Assembly: GCA_030697365.1 (NCBI GenBank) | Contig: JAUYQH010000032.1 | Coordinates: 61,813-125,812 of the forward strand | DNA from: Novosphingobium sp. | GTDB taxonomy: Bacteria > Pseudomonadota > Alphaproteobacteria > Sphingomonadales > Sphingomonadaceae | DNA length: 64,000 nucleotides | Reading direction: 5' to 3' | Shown: one piece after another, positions 43,612-54,018 of the stretch | How positions within the stretch are numbered: the first letter of the stretch is position 1 | How the letters are laid out: the number at the start of each line of letters is the position of its first letter | Program-made: the position numbers and the translations under genes | The notes under the pieces: generated by a model | The model's input: the letters and a program-made list of their open reading frames with translations, nothing else | Told to the model about the DNA's origin: nothing | Database searches by the model: none

Positions 43612-46600
43612 ATGACTTCCGCCACCTGCCGCAGGAATACTGTTCGTAAGATCAGGGCCCTCCAGCTCGGCACCGCGCTGGCGACGACGCTGTTTGCGGG
43701 CGGCCTGGCCGCGCCTGCCTTCGCCCAGACGCTGCCGACGATCACCATCGGCAACGAGGGCGGCACCACGATCACGTCGCCCGCGACGGGCGCGCTCCAG
43801 GTCGATCTCAACAACGCCACCCGGGTAGTCAACTGGGACACGTACAGCATCGGTTCGGGTGGCTCGGTCAGTTACGTCACCGCCAACAAATCGTCGCAGT
43901 TCGCGGTGCTCAATCGGGTAATCACCGCCGCCAGCCCGTCGCAGATCGACGGGCTTATCCGCGCGACCAATCCTGACGGCATGGGCGTTGCCGCCAACAA
44001 CATCGCGGTATGGCTGACAAATCCCAGCGGGATCGTGTTCGGCTCGGGCGGCGCATTCAACGGCGGCGCACTGGTGCTCACCACGCTGGGTGTAACCGAC
44101 ACCGACTTCCTCGACGGCAACTCGAGCTACAGCCTGTCCGGGACCAGCACGAGCGGCATTACGATCGGTGCAGGCACGGCTCTGACCACGCTCGGCGGCG
44201 CGATGCAGAGCAACTACCTGGTGCTTGCCGCGCAGGCGGTGAGCGTCGCCGGTGCCTCGATGACCGCTCCGGCCGCCGCGCTTTCGGGTAGCGGCGAGGT
44301 GGCGCTGGTTGCCGCGCAAAATGTCACTTTCGACACCGCGATCGGCAGCCCATTGGGGATCACGATCACCACCGGCACTGCGCTGTCGGGCGTCTCGGTG
44401 CTCGGTTCGGTCAGCGGCAGCTCGGTCAAGCTCGCCGCGGCCAACCCCAGCGCGGTGATGAACACGCTGCTCAATGTCGCCAGCGGTGCCAGCCTGACCG
44501 CCACCGGCATCAACGGCGCGGTGGTCCTCGCGACGAAGAGCACGACCAACATTACCGCCACCGGCAACGGCGCGGGGATCGTCAGCAACGGCGCGCTGAC
44601 TGCCAGCGGCACGGGCGGCGATGTCGTCGTGGCAAGCGACGGTGCGGCGACAGTCGCGGGTGCCGTCACTGCGGCGGGCGACTATACCGTCAGCGGCACC
44701 GTGATCACGCTGGGCGGCGCGAGCCCGGCAACCCAGACCGCAGGCGGCGCGATCACTATCGCGGACGGACCGATCACGCTTGGCGGCGGCGTGACGCTGG
44801 CGAGCACCGGCAGCGGCGCGATCACCCTTGGCAACGTGGTCGATGGGGCCCAATCCCTGACGGTCAACACCGGCGGCACGACGACGTTTGCCGGGGCAGT
44901 GGGCGCGACGACCGCGCTGACTTCGCTGGCCACCGACGCGATGGGCGGGACCGCGCTCAACGGCGGCGCGATCACCACCACCGGCGCGCAGAGCTATGGC
45001 GACGCGGTGACGCTGGGCGCGGGGACGACGCTGACCAGCACCGGCGGCGGGGCGATTTCGCTTGGCAGCACGGTCAATGGCGGGTTCGGGCTGACGGTCA
45101 ATACCACCGGAACGACAACATTTGCGGCCGCAGTCGGCGGCACCGCGCCGCTGACCTCGCTGACCACCAACACCGGCGGCGGGACCGCGCTCAACGGCGG
45201 CGCGATCACCACCACCGGCGCGCAGAGCTACGGCGATCTCGTCACACTAGGCACAAACACCACGCTCACCGGCGGCAGCGGCAGTTTCACCGGGGTCGAC
45301 GGCGGTACTTTCGACCTGACGCTGACGCTCGGCGGCACCACCGCGCTCGACGGCACGTTCATAAACATCGACGATCTCACCACCGGCAATGGCGGGACGA
45401 CTACCCTCTCGGGGACGATCACCACCACCGGCGCGCAGGTCTACAACGATCCGGTCGATCTGGTCGGGGCGACCACGCTCAACGCCGGCGCCGGCGACGC
45501 GATCACGTTTGCGGGCACGCTCAACGGCGCGCAGACGCTCGCCCTCAACACTACCGGCACGACGACGTTGGGCGGCGCGGTGGGCGGCACGATGGCGCTG
45601 ACCTCGCTGACCACCAACACCGGCGGCGGCACCGCGATCAACGGCGGCGGGGTCATCACCACCGGCGCGCAGAGCTACGGCGATCTCGTCACGCTCGGCA
45701 CGAACACCACGCTCACCGGCGGCAGCGGCAGTTTCACCGGGGTCGACGGCGGCACCTTCGACCTGACGCTGACGCTCGGCGGGACGACCGCGATAAACGG
45801 CACGTTCACCAACCTCGACGATCTCGTCAGCAACGGCGCGGGGGACACCTCGCTCAGCGGCACGATCACCACCACGGGGATCCAGTCTTACGACGATCCG
45901 GTGAGCCTGATCGGCGCGACGACGCTTGCCGCGGGCGGGGCGGTGACCTTCACCGGCACGATCGATGGCGCGCAGATACTCAGTGTCAACACTTCCGCGG
46001 CGACGACTTTCGGCGGCGCGGTCGGCGCCACGACTGCGCTGACTTCGCTGACCACCGACGCGGGCGGGACGACGGCGATCAACGGCGGCAGCACCCGCAC
46101 CACCGGCGCGCAAAGCTATGGCGACGCCGTCTCGCTCGGCACAGCGACGACGCTCAGCGGGGGCACCGCGACGTTCAACGCCGGCCTCACCGGCGGCGGC
46201 AACGGTCTGACCGCGACCTTCACCGGCCTGATCGATATCAACGGCGGGTTTGCCGGGCTCGGCAATCTGTCGCTCACCGGCGCGGGCATCGATTTCGCCG
46301 GCCAGACACTGACCACGGGGGGTGCCGTCGCGCTCGATGCGACGACCGGCGCGCTGACCGGCACGGGCGGCACCGCAACCGCGGGCACCTCGCTGACCGG
46401 CTCCGGAACTTCGGTCAACATCGGCTCGGCGACCGCCACCGCGGGCGCGCTTTCCCTTGCCTCGAGCGCAGGCGGCCTGACCCTCGGCACTGGGTCGGCA
46501 GGGACTACGGCGACGATTGCCGCGACCGGCGGCACGGCTTCGCTGGGCACGCTCAGCGCCGGAACGGGGCTGGGTGTCAGCGGCGATCAGGTCAACGCCA

Positions 46601-49600
46601 CCGGCACGCTTTCGACAACGGCGGGCAATCTGGGCGTCACTTCCACTGTCGGCCTCGTGAGCCTCAACACGCTGAGCGCGGGCGGAGACATCACCGTGAA
46701 CGCGGCGACCGCCGCCCAGATATCAGGCGATGTCACGGCTGGGGGAAGCTATTCCGTGACCGGCTCGGGCGTTACGCTCGGCGACGGCACGGCGCGGGTG
46801 CAGCAGGCGGCGGGGGCGATTTCGATCACCGCGCCCACCGCAAACGTGACGGCGAACGGAGCGATCACGCTGCGCTCGAACAGCGACGGTGCGGGCAGCG
46901 AGGCGCTGACCATCAACGCCGTCAACGGCAATATCGTCGCCAGCGGATCGACCTTGCAGGGCGGTCCGGCGCGCCAGTCGAACGTGGTCCTCACCGCGGG
47001 AGGCGGGCAGGCCTCGTTCAACAACGTCAGCGCGCTCGGCCTCAGCGTCACCGCCAACACGCTGATCAGTTCGAACGGCGCCATCGGCACCACCAACGCG
47101 CTCAGCCTCACCACCGGCGGCCCGCTCACGCTCAACAGTGCAAACGTGACGGCGGGCGACATCACGCTGTCCGGCGGATCGATGACCACCGCCACCTCAC
47201 TCACGGCCAGCGGCAGCATCGGCGTGACCGGCGATACGATCAATATCGGTTCGGCGACCGCGACTGGGGGCTCGCTCAGCCTGGTTGCCGACGCGGGCGA
47301 CGCGACGCTGGGGACGGGCAGCGCGGGGACGACCGCGACGGTGCAGGCGAGCGGCAACACGAGCGTGAGCGGGAGCCTGACCTCGGTCGGCAACCTCACC
47401 CTGACCGCGGGCAACGCGGGGACGGCCAGCGCGGGAACGCTGACCACGACCGGGATGGGCGCGGGCATCGCGGTGACCGGCGGGACGGTCAGCGTGACCA
47501 ACGCCACCGCAGCGGACATCTTGACGCTTACCGCCAACACCGGCGACCTGACGCTGGGGACGGGCAGCGCCGGAACCTCCGCCACCCTCAACGCCAGCGG
47601 CGCTCTGGGTGTGACTTTGCTGACCGCAGGCACCAATGCGACGCTGACCGGGGCGAGCGTGGGCGCGGGCAGCGTCACCGCCACCAATGGCGCGTTGGCG
47701 ATCACCGCCAACAGCGGCGCGTTGAATCTGGGCACGGGCAGCGCGGGGACGACCGCGACGCTGACCAAATCCGGCGCAACGGGCGAACTGGCGGTAACCG
47801 GCTCGCTCGGCTCTGCCACCGGCACCTCGATCACCAGCGCCACGAGCGCGCGGATCGCGAGTGCTTCGGCCACGGGCGGAAATGTCACGGTCACGGCGGC
47901 GTCGGGCGAAGTGACGGGGATCGGCTTGGGCAACGCCAACCTGGCCGCGACGGGCGGCGACGTGACCGTGACCGCGGGGTCGCTGGCGCGGCTCGGCACG
48001 GTCTCGGCCAGCGCGACGGGGTCTGACATCGTGGTGACGGGCGACGTGGTCGGCGTCGACACCGCTACCGCGGGCGGGCTGCTTGATTTGCGCGCCGACG
48101 TGGACAACCTGACGCTCGGCACGGGCAGCGCGGGGACCACCGCGACGCTGGTCAAGACCGGCGCAGCGGGCGATCTGGCGGTGACCGGCTCGGTGACCGG
48201 GGCGAGCAGCACGACGATCTCGAGTTCGACCGCGGCGCGGCTCGCCAACGCGACCGCGACCGCCGGAGCCCTGAGCGTGACCGCCACCGGCGTGCTGAGC
48301 GGGACCGGCGGTGGCCGCGCGAACCTGACTGCGGGATCGGGCGACGTGATCGCCACCGCTGGGACGAGCGCGCTGCTGGGCAGCGTCAGTTCGGGTACCA
48401 GCACGGCGCTGAGCGCGGGCACCAGCCTCGATGTGACCAGCGTGGCCGCGGGGACCAATGCCACGCTGATCGGGGCGAGCGTCACCGCGGGGACGGTCAC
48501 CGCGACCAACGGCGCGCTGCTGGTCGATGCGACCAACGGCGACGCGATGCTGGGCACGGGCAGCGCAGGCGGGACGGGCACGGTCCGCGCCACGGGCAAC
48601 GCGAGCGTGACGACCAGCCTGACCTCGGCGGGCACCGCGACGCTGACCGCGGGTAACGCGGGCACCGCCAGCACGACGCTGATCCGCAGCACCGGGGCCG
48701 ACGTCGCAGTGAGCGGCGGGACGGTTTCGGTGACAACCGCGCAAGCCGCCTCCGCGCTGAATCTCATCGCGACCAACGGCAGCCTGACAATTGCCACGGG
48801 CACCGCGGGAACGAGCGCCACGCTCAATGCAAGCGGTTCGCTCGGGGTAACCTCGCTGACCGCCGGGACCAGCGCGACGATGTCTGGGGCGAGTGCCAAC
48901 GTCGGCACGGCGACCGCAACCGCCGGCGCACTGGCCATCACCGCGATCAATGGCAACCTCACCCTCGGCACCGGCTCGGCCGGGACGACCGCGACGCTGG
49001 CGAGCACGGGCGGCGACATTTCCATCACCGGCAAGCTGACAGCGGCGGGGAACATCGCGCTGACCTCGGGCGACGACGTGCTGATCGCGAGTTACAATCC
49101 TACCGCCGACACCGGGTTGGTCCGTTCTACAGCGGGCGATGTTTCGATCGATGCGCAAGGCTCGGTCTACGGGATCGGTGGGGCCGAAAACGCGCTGCCG
49201 ACAGCGCAGCGCGGGGTCGCCGCGCTCAACACGACGGGAAACCTGACGATCAATTCGGACGGCGACGCCCGCTTCGACAGCCTGACCGCAGGCGGATCGC
49301 TGGCGCTGAATATCGCCGGATCGCTGACCGGATCGCCGCTGACCGGCGGAACCGCGACTGGCATCAACGTCCCCGGCGGGGCGATCTTCGCGACCAGTGT
49401 GGGCGGCGACATTGCGATCCGCGCGGGACTGGCCGCATCCGCAAATGTCGATGTGGTGACACTCAACCGCGCGATTGCCGACCGCAACATCACGATCAAC
49501 GCCGATCAGCTGGCGGTCGGCACGCTGACCACCAACACCGGCACGGTCACGCTCAACGACACCTCGGGCGCGGCGTTGTCCGTGGGCAACTACTACGTCG

Positions 49601-52600
49601 GGCTGCTCAGCGGGTCGGGCGATCTCACCGTCGTGCTCACCGGGCAGCCGACCGCGGCGATTTCGCTGGTCGCCGCCGATGCGAGGGGCGCGCCCGAATC
49701 GTTCGACGCCGCGTTCGGCAAGACCGATCTTGCCGCCGCCACTTCGATAACCGGGACAATCGGCCGGGCCGCGCAGTTGCGCGACGTGAGTTTCGTCACG
49801 ACGCTCGATCTCGGCACCGGCGCGCTGGTTGCCGACACGCTGAACTCGGCCAATGGCAGCGCCGAAATCCTGGCGACCACGGGCACGCTGTCGGTCCTCT
49901 CGACCATACTCGGCGGCAGCCTGACGCTGACCAAGCAGGGTGGCTCGGCGGCGACGGCGGGCGACGAATTACGGCTACTTAGCGCGAGCATCGGCGGCAA
50001 CGCCACTTTGGCCGGCTCGACTCATCAACGCATCGGCTCGCTAAATTCGGGCGGCAGCATCGTACTGGCAGCAACAAACGACCTTACGGGCCTGCTCGGC
50101 GCCTCGAGCGGGACCAGTAACACCGCGTTCGGCCGCGCGATTATTGTGGCTGGCGGAAGCAACGCGATCACGCTCGGCGGGCTGGCGCAGCTTGGCGCGG
50201 CCAGCGCTGGTACCACCTTGAGCGTCACTGCGGGCGACGCCACGAGCGACGGTTCGATCGACGTGACCACCGCGCAAGCTGGTGCCCTCGCGCTGACCGC
50301 GACTGCAACCGCCCCAATCGCCGATTCCGCGCATGACGGCGACATCCTGATCGGCAGCGCTAGCGCCGGAACCACGCTGCTGCTGAGCAACGTGATCGGC
50401 GGCGGCGACAGCGGCAACATCGCCAGCGGCGCGCTGACCGCGGGCGGCGACGCGCGGATCGATGCGGCCAACGACCTGACGCTGACGACAGTCGCGGGCA
50501 GCGGCAGCCTGGGCGCCCGCGCGCGGCGCGACGTGGGCACCGGCGCGCTTACCGCGGTCGAGGACATCGGTGTTTCGGCCGGGCGCAATGTCACGCTGGG
50601 CGCTCTGGTCGCGGGCGACGATGTGCTGGTGACGGCGGCGGGGGTGGTTGTGGTATCATCGGCTTCGGCGCAGGGCACCGGCCCGGACACGAGGTCCGTC
50701 AGCTTCGCATCACCCAACGTGATCGCCTTCCCGGCGGAGAGCAACGCGGGCGGCGACATCGTGGTCGCCTCGAGCGGGGCGAACGTCATCGCGAGCGGCG
50801 CAGTCAGCGCAGCGAGCGATGTGACGGTCAATGCCAACACCAGCGTGGCGCATCTTGCGACCACCACCGCGACCGCGGGCAATGTGGGGGTGACCTCGGG
50901 CACGTCCACGCAGCTTGTCGGCGATGTGACGAGCGGGATCAACACGGCGGTCAGCGCGGGGACCACCGCGGCGGTCCAGCAGAACGTCACCGCGGGCGGC
51001 AGCTACGCGGTGACCGGCGGGACCGGCGTGACGCTGGGTGATGGCTCGGCGCGGACCCAGCAGGCCAATGGCAGCGTAACGATCGCCGCGACCAGCGGCG
51101 ACGTCGCCAAGGGCGGCGGGCGGCTGACCGTGGTGAGCAACGGCGATCTCGCCGGGACCGAAGTGCTGACGATCACCGCATCGAGCGGCAACATCGTGCT
51201 GGCCAACAGCCAGCTCACCGGGGGCAGCGCGCCTATCGGTTCTGGGGGCCGCGAGAGCGACGTGGTGCTGCGTGCTTCGGGCGCGATCACCGCGGACGAC
51301 ATCGACGCCGACCGGGCGCTGGTCAGCGCGGGCGGGAGCATCGTTGCGGACACGATCGAAGCCGGAACCGGGGCGGCCGATCTGGGCGATCTGGCGCAAG
51401 GCCAGAGCATCGACCTGGTCTCGAGCGGGGGCTCGGTCACGGTCAACACCGCGCAGGCGTTCGGCGCGGGCCACGATATCGACATCCGCGCGGCGAACGG
51501 CCTGACCGCGAACAGCCTCAGCGCGGGCGGGAGCCTGGTCGGGCGCGCGGGCAACGCGATTAGCATCGGGACCGCGAGCGCGGGCGAGGACGTCGCGCTC
51601 GGGAGCAACACCGGCACGATCACGATCACCGGCGCGACCACGGCGGGCGACGACGTGCTGCTGACCGCGCCGGGATCGATCGCCACCGGCGGGGCGGTGA
51701 CTGCGAGCGGGACCGGTCCGGACACGCGCACGGTGACGTTCAACGCGGGCGCGCTCGACGCGGCCTATGCGGCGGAGAGCAACGCGGGCGGCGACATCGT
51801 GGTCGCCTCGAGTGGGGCGAACGTCATCGCGAGCGGCGCAGTCAGCGCGGCGAGCGATGTGACGGTCAATGCCAACACCAGCGTGGCGCATCTTGCGGCC
51901 ACCACCGCGACCGCGGGCAACGTGAGCGTGACCTCGGGCACGTCCACGCAGCTTGTCGGCGATGTGACGAGCGGGATCGACACGGCCGTCAGCGCGGGGA
52001 CCACCGCGGCGGTCCAGCAGAACGTCACCGCGGGCGGCGCCTACATCGTCACCGGCGGGACCGGGGTGACGCTGGGCGACGCCTCGGTGCGGACCCAGGC
52101 GGCCAATGGCAGCGTAACGATCACCGCGACCAGCGGCGACGTCGCCAAGGGCGGCGGGCGGCTGACCGTCGTCGCCAATGCCAACCAGACGGTTGCAAAC
52201 AACACCGAAGCGCTGACAATCACCGCCGGCAACGGCGCTATCGTACTCGCCAACTCGCAGCTCACGGGTGGCAGCACCGCCGGCCGCGAGAGCGATATCC
52301 GGCTCACCGCGCGCAACATCACCGTGGGCAAGATCGATGGTGCGAGCCTGACCGCGCGGGCGAACACCGGCTTCACCGCGGGCGAGGCGATTGTGGCGGG
52401 CAATGCGGCGCGCGGCGCCGATCCGGTCGCAAGCGCGAGCACGGTCGATATCGGGGTGACCGGCGGTCCGCTGAGCTTCACCGATATCACCGCCGCGAAC
52501 ACCGCGCACGATGTCGTACTCAACGCGAGCGGGACGATCAGCGGGGCGAACGTGACCGCCGCGCGCTCGGTGATCGTCAACGGTGGCTCGGTCGCCGTCA

Positions 52601-54018
52601 GCGGCGCAACCACCGCAACCGCGGCGAGCATCGCCGTGAACGGCGGCACTTCGGCCTCGTTCGGCAGCGCGGCGGCGGGGACCAGCATCGCGGGCACCGC
52701 CGGGACGATCTCCGCGGGGCCGGTCACCACCGGTACCACCCTCAACCTCAACGCGACCACGAGCACCCTGACGCTGGGTTCGGCGACTTCGGGCGGCGAC
52801 GTCACGCTGGCGGCGGCGACACGGGCCACGCTGGGGCCGGTCACGGCGACGGGGCGCAACGTCATGCTCAGCGCCACCGACGCCGACATCAACGGCGCGG
52901 TCACTGCTTCCCAGATCACGGTGGTCGATCGCGCGAGCGGCGCCAATCCGCTGCGGCTGGGCGATGGCGCGACCGGCAGCGGCGGGTTCGCGCTCAGCCA
53001 GACCGAAGTCAACCGGCTCAACGCGGCGACCGTGATCCTCGATGCCGGGACCAGCGGCGGCGGGGCGCGGCAGGACGTGGCGATCGGCGCGCTGGCGCTC
53101 GATGCCGATACCGGCGCGACCGCCTTGCGCATCCTCGGCCAGCAACGTTTCGACCTGACGGGCACGATCAGCGCCACGGCCAGCGGACCGCGCAACTTGC
53201 GGATCGGCGGGGCTTCGGCCGACGGGACGCGCGCGACGACCTTGCGGATCGCGGCGACCACGGATGCGGGCGGCCGGATTCTGGCACCCGGCGTCGATCT
53301 CGATCTGCGTGCCGACCGGATCGGCGCAGGGCTCGATGCGACGTTCCTGGCAACGCTGGGGCTGACTCCGGGCGGCACGCCCGCAACCACGGATACGGTG
53401 GCGCGCAGCTTCGTCGCGAACTCGAGCTCGACGCTGTACGATTCCAACGCCTTCGGGGCGGGGGCGTATACCGCGCAAACGCTGCTCACCGTGCGCAGCC
53501 TGACGGTGCGTTATGCAGATTACGCGTTGTTTCAGAACACCGGTGGCGCAGCGCGCAACGTCGGCGTCGAACTCGCCTCGCTGGGCAGCCCGGCGCAACC
53601 GGCGCTGTTCCTGCAAGGGCCTAACCCGCCCAACGCCGGCGGTTTCGCGCTGTTCGGGACGATCAACGGGGTGCCCGATTCGGCAACCGCGGTACTCGGT
53701 GACAGCGTGCTCACGCTGGTCGCGATCGACCGGCTCAATGCGCGGGTCAACGGCTGTCTGATCGGGTCTGGATCGGGCTGCATCGCCAGCACCACCAGCC
53801 AGCCGCCGCTGCCTCCGCTCAATGCTTTCCGCGGCGATATCTTCAGCACCCAGGGCAACTTCTCTATTCCCTTCGATCCGGTGGTCGGGACCAACAACGA
53901 ATCGCTTTTCGGTGACATCGGCTCGTTCGGGCTGAGCGACCTGCCGCTGATGCCGATCGAGTGCGATCCCGCCGTGGAAGGCTCTTGCGCGGCGCCAACC
54001 GAGGACAATTCGCAATGA
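43612..54018 (+). CDS. Giant TpsA exoprotein, FHA N-terminal domain
   Basis: Filamentous-hemagglutinin-type protein of 3,468 residues, exported by TpsB and expected to fold as a long beta-helix on the cell surface or outside. An extended signal peptide (residues 1-39, RKIRALQLGTALATTLFAGG) leads to the TPS domain at about 40-170, with NPSGIVFGSGGAFNG in place of the usual NPNGI block. The rest is Gly/Ala/Thr/Ser-rich repeats: four tandem modules near residues 436-870, eight copies of a GTGSAGTTAT-like motif between about 957 and 1790, and a 133-residue near-exact duplication. The last 150 residues are non-repetitive with two Cys pairs (NGCLIGSGSGC; IECDPAVEGSC). No toxin domain is recognised. 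Its stop overlaps the CHAT start by four bases. Confidence 0.95.
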   Translation: MTSATCRRNTVRKIRALQLGTALATTLFAGGLAAPAFAQTLPTITIGNEGGTTITSPATGALQVDLNNATRVVNWDTYSIGSGGSVSYVTANKSSQFAVLNRVITAASPSQIDGLIRATNPDGMGVAANNIAVWLTNPSGIVFGSGGAFNGGALVLTTLGVTDTDFLDGNSSYSLSGTSTSGITIGAGTALTTLGGAMQSNYLVLAAQAVSVAGASMTAPAAALSGSGEVALVAAQNVTFDTAIGSPLGITITTGTALSGVSVLGSVSGSSVKLAAANPSAVMNTLLNVASGASLTATGINGAVVLATKSTTNITATGNGAGIVSNGALTASGTGGDVVVASDGAATVAGAVTAAGDYTVSGTVITLGGASPATQTAGGAITIADGPITLGGGVTLASTGSGAITLGNVVDGAQSLTVNTGGTTTFAGAVGATTALTSLATDAMGGTALNGGAITTTGAQSYGDAVTLGAGTTLTSTGGGAISLGSTVNGGFGLTVNTTGTTTFAAAVGGTAPLTSLTTNTGGGTALNGGAITTTGAQSYGDLVTLGTNTTLTGGSGSFTGVDGGTFDLTLTLGGTTALDGTFINIDDLTTGNGGTTTLSGTITTTGAQVYNDPVDLVGATTLNAGAGDAITFAGTLNGAQTLALNTTGTTTLGGAVGGTMALTSLTTNTGGGTAINGGGVITTGAQSYGDLVTLGTNTTLTGGSGSFTGVDGGTFDLTLTLGGTTAINGTFTNLDDLVSNGAGDTSLSGTITTTGIQSYDDPVSLIGATTLAAGGAVTFTGTIDGAQILSVNTSAATTFGGAVGATTALTSLTTDAGGTTAINGGSTRTTGAQSYGDAVSLGTATTLSGGTATFNAGLTGGGNGLTATFTGLIDINGGFAGLGNLSLTGAGIDFAGQTLTTGGAVALDATTGALTGTGGTATAGTSLTGSGTSVNIGSATATAGALSLASSAGGLTLGTGSAGTTATIAATGGTASLGTLSAGTGLGVSGDQVNATGTLSTTAGNLGVTSTVGLVSLNTLSAGGDITVNAATAAQISGDVTAGGSYSVTGSGVTLGDGTARVQQAAGAISITAPTANVTANGAITLRSNSDGAGSEALTINAVNGNIVASGSTLQGGPARQSNVVLTAGGGQASFNNVSALGLSVTANTLISSNGAIGTTNALSLTTGGPLTLNSANVTAGDITLSGGSMTTATSLTASGSIGVTGDTINIGSATATGGSLSLVADAGDATLGTGSAGTTATVQASGNTSVSGSLTSVGNLTLTAGNAGTASAGTLTTTGMGAGIAVTGGTVSVTNATAADILTLTANTGDLTLGTGSAGTSATLNASGALGVTLLTAGTNATLTGASVGAGSVTATNGALAITANSGALNLGTGSAGTTATLTKSGATGELAVTGSLGSATGTSITSATSARIASASATGGNVTVTAASGEVTGIGLGNANLAATGGDVTVTAGSLARLGTVSASATGSDIVVTGDVVGVDTATAGGLLDLRADVDNLTLGTGSAGTTATLVKTGAAGDLAVTGSVTGASSTTISSSTAARLANATATAGALSVTATGVLSGTGGGRANLTAGSGDVIATAGTSALLGSVSSGTSTALSAGTSLDVTSVAAGTNATLIGASVTAGTVTATNGALLVDATNGDAMLGTGSAGGTGTVRATGNASVTTSLTSAGTATLTAGNAGTASTTLIRSTGADVAVSGGTVSVTTAQAASALNLIATNGSLTIATGTAGTSATLNASGSLGVTSLTAGTSATMSGASANVGTATATAGALAITAINGNLTLGTGSAGTTATLASTGGDISITGKLTAAGNIALTSGDDVLIASYNPTADTGLVRSTAGDVSIDAQGSVYGIGGAENALPTAQRGVAALNTTGNLTINSDGDARFDSLTAGGSLALNIAGSLTGSPLTGGTATGINVPGGAIFATSVGGDIAIRAGLAASANVDVVTLNRAIADRNITINADQLAVGTLTTNTGTVTLNDTSGAALSVGNYYVGLLSGSGDLTVVLTGQPTAAISLVAADARGAPESFDAAFGKTDLAAATSITGTIGRAAQLRDVSFVTTLDLGTGALVADTLNSANGSAEILATTGTLSVLSTILGGSLTLTKQGGSAATAGDELRLLSASIGGNATLAGSTHQRIGSLNSGGSIVLAATNDLTGLLGASSGTSNTAFGRAIIVAGGSNAITLGGLAQLGAASAGTTLSVTAGDATSDGSIDVTTAQAGALALTATATAPIADSAHDGDILIGSASAGTTLLLSNVIGGGDSGNIASGALTAGGDARIDAANDLTLTTVAGSGSLGARARRDVGTGALTAVEDIGVSAGRNVTLGALVAGDDVLVTAAGVVVVSSASAQGTGPDTRSVSFASPNVIAFPAESNAGGDIVVASSGANVIASGAVSAASDVTVNANTSVAHLATTTATAGNVGVTSGTSTQLVGDVTSGINTAVSAGTTAAVQQNVTAGGSYAVTGGTGVTLGDGSARTQQANGSVTIAATSGDVAKGGGRLTVVSNGDLAGTEVLTITASSGNIVLANSQLTGGSAPIGSGGRESDVVLRASGAITADDIDADRALVSAGGSIVADTIEAGTGAADLGDLAQGQSIDLVSSGGSVTVNTAQAFGAGHDIDIRAANGLTANSLSAGGSLVGRAGNAISIGTASAGEDVALGSNTGTITITGATTAGDDVLLTAPGSIATGGAVTASGTGPDTRTVTFNAGALDAAYAAESNAGGDIVVASSGANVIASGAVSAASDVTVNANTSVAHLAATTATAGNVSVTSGTSTQLVGDVTSGIDTAVSAGTTAAVQQNVTAGGAYIVTGGTGVTLGDASVRTQAANGSVTITATSGDVAKGGGRLTVVANANQTVANNTEALTITAGNGAIVLANSQLTGGSTAGRESDIRLTARNITVGKIDGASLTARANTGFTAGEAIVAGNAARGADPVASASTVDIGVTGGPLSFTDITAANTAHDVVLNASGTISGANVTAARSVIVNGGSVAVSGATTATAASIAVNGGTSASFGSAAAGTSIAGTAGTISAGPVTTGTTLNLNATTSTLTLGSATSGGDVTLAAATRATLGPVTATGRNVMLSATDADINGAVTASQITVVDRASGANPLRLGDGATGSGGFALSQTEVNRLNAATVILDAGTSGGGARQDVAIGALALDADTGATALRILGQQRFDLTGTISATASGPRNLRIGGASADGTRATTLRIAATTDAGGRILAPGVDLDLRADRIGAGLDATFLATLGLTPGGTPATTDTVARSFVANSSSTLYDSNAFGAGAYTAQTLLTVRSLTVRYADYALFQNTGGAARNVGVELASLGSPAQPALFLQGPNPPNAGGFALFGTINGVPDSATAVLGDSVLTLVAIDRLNARVNGCLIGSGSGCIASTTSQPPLPPLNAFRGDIFSTQGNFSIPFDPVVGTNNESLFGDIGSFGLSDLPLMPIECDPAVEGSCAAPTEDNSQ
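45151..46044 (+). repeat. Tandem 447-base modules inside tpsA
   Basis: Two adjacent units (45151-45597 and 45598-46044) share long identical stretches, for example the codons for TGAQSYGDLVTLGTNTTL at 45217 and 45664, exactly 447 bases apart. Related module starts are at 44917 and 46039. Each is a block of beta-helix turns. Confidence 0.8.
50733..51131 (+). repeat. 399-base repeat in tpsA, copy 1
   Basis: Nearly identical to 51771-52169, offset by 1,038 bases (346 codons, in frame). It covers residues about 2375-2507, from AESNAGGDIVVASSGANVIA to DVAKGGGRLTVV. Confidence 0.9.
51771..52169 (+). repeat. 399-base repeat in tpsA, copy 2
   Basis: Second copy of the block at 50733-51131, with only scattered substitutions and no indels. 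High DNA-level identity, including third codon positions, points to a recent duplication or gene conversion. Confidence 0.9.

Noticed and set aside
46749..49158. Minus-strand open frames of 768 and 653 residues
   Set aside because: Same shadow effect over repetitive tpsA codons; the apparent Ala/Val/Pro periodicity is the reverse complement of the beta-helix repeats.
44917..52169. Repeats in tpsA considered as a CRISPR array or minisatellite
   Set aside because: Repeat lengths and spacings vary, all are in frame and translate to beta-helix turns; there are no uniform spacers and no cas genes.
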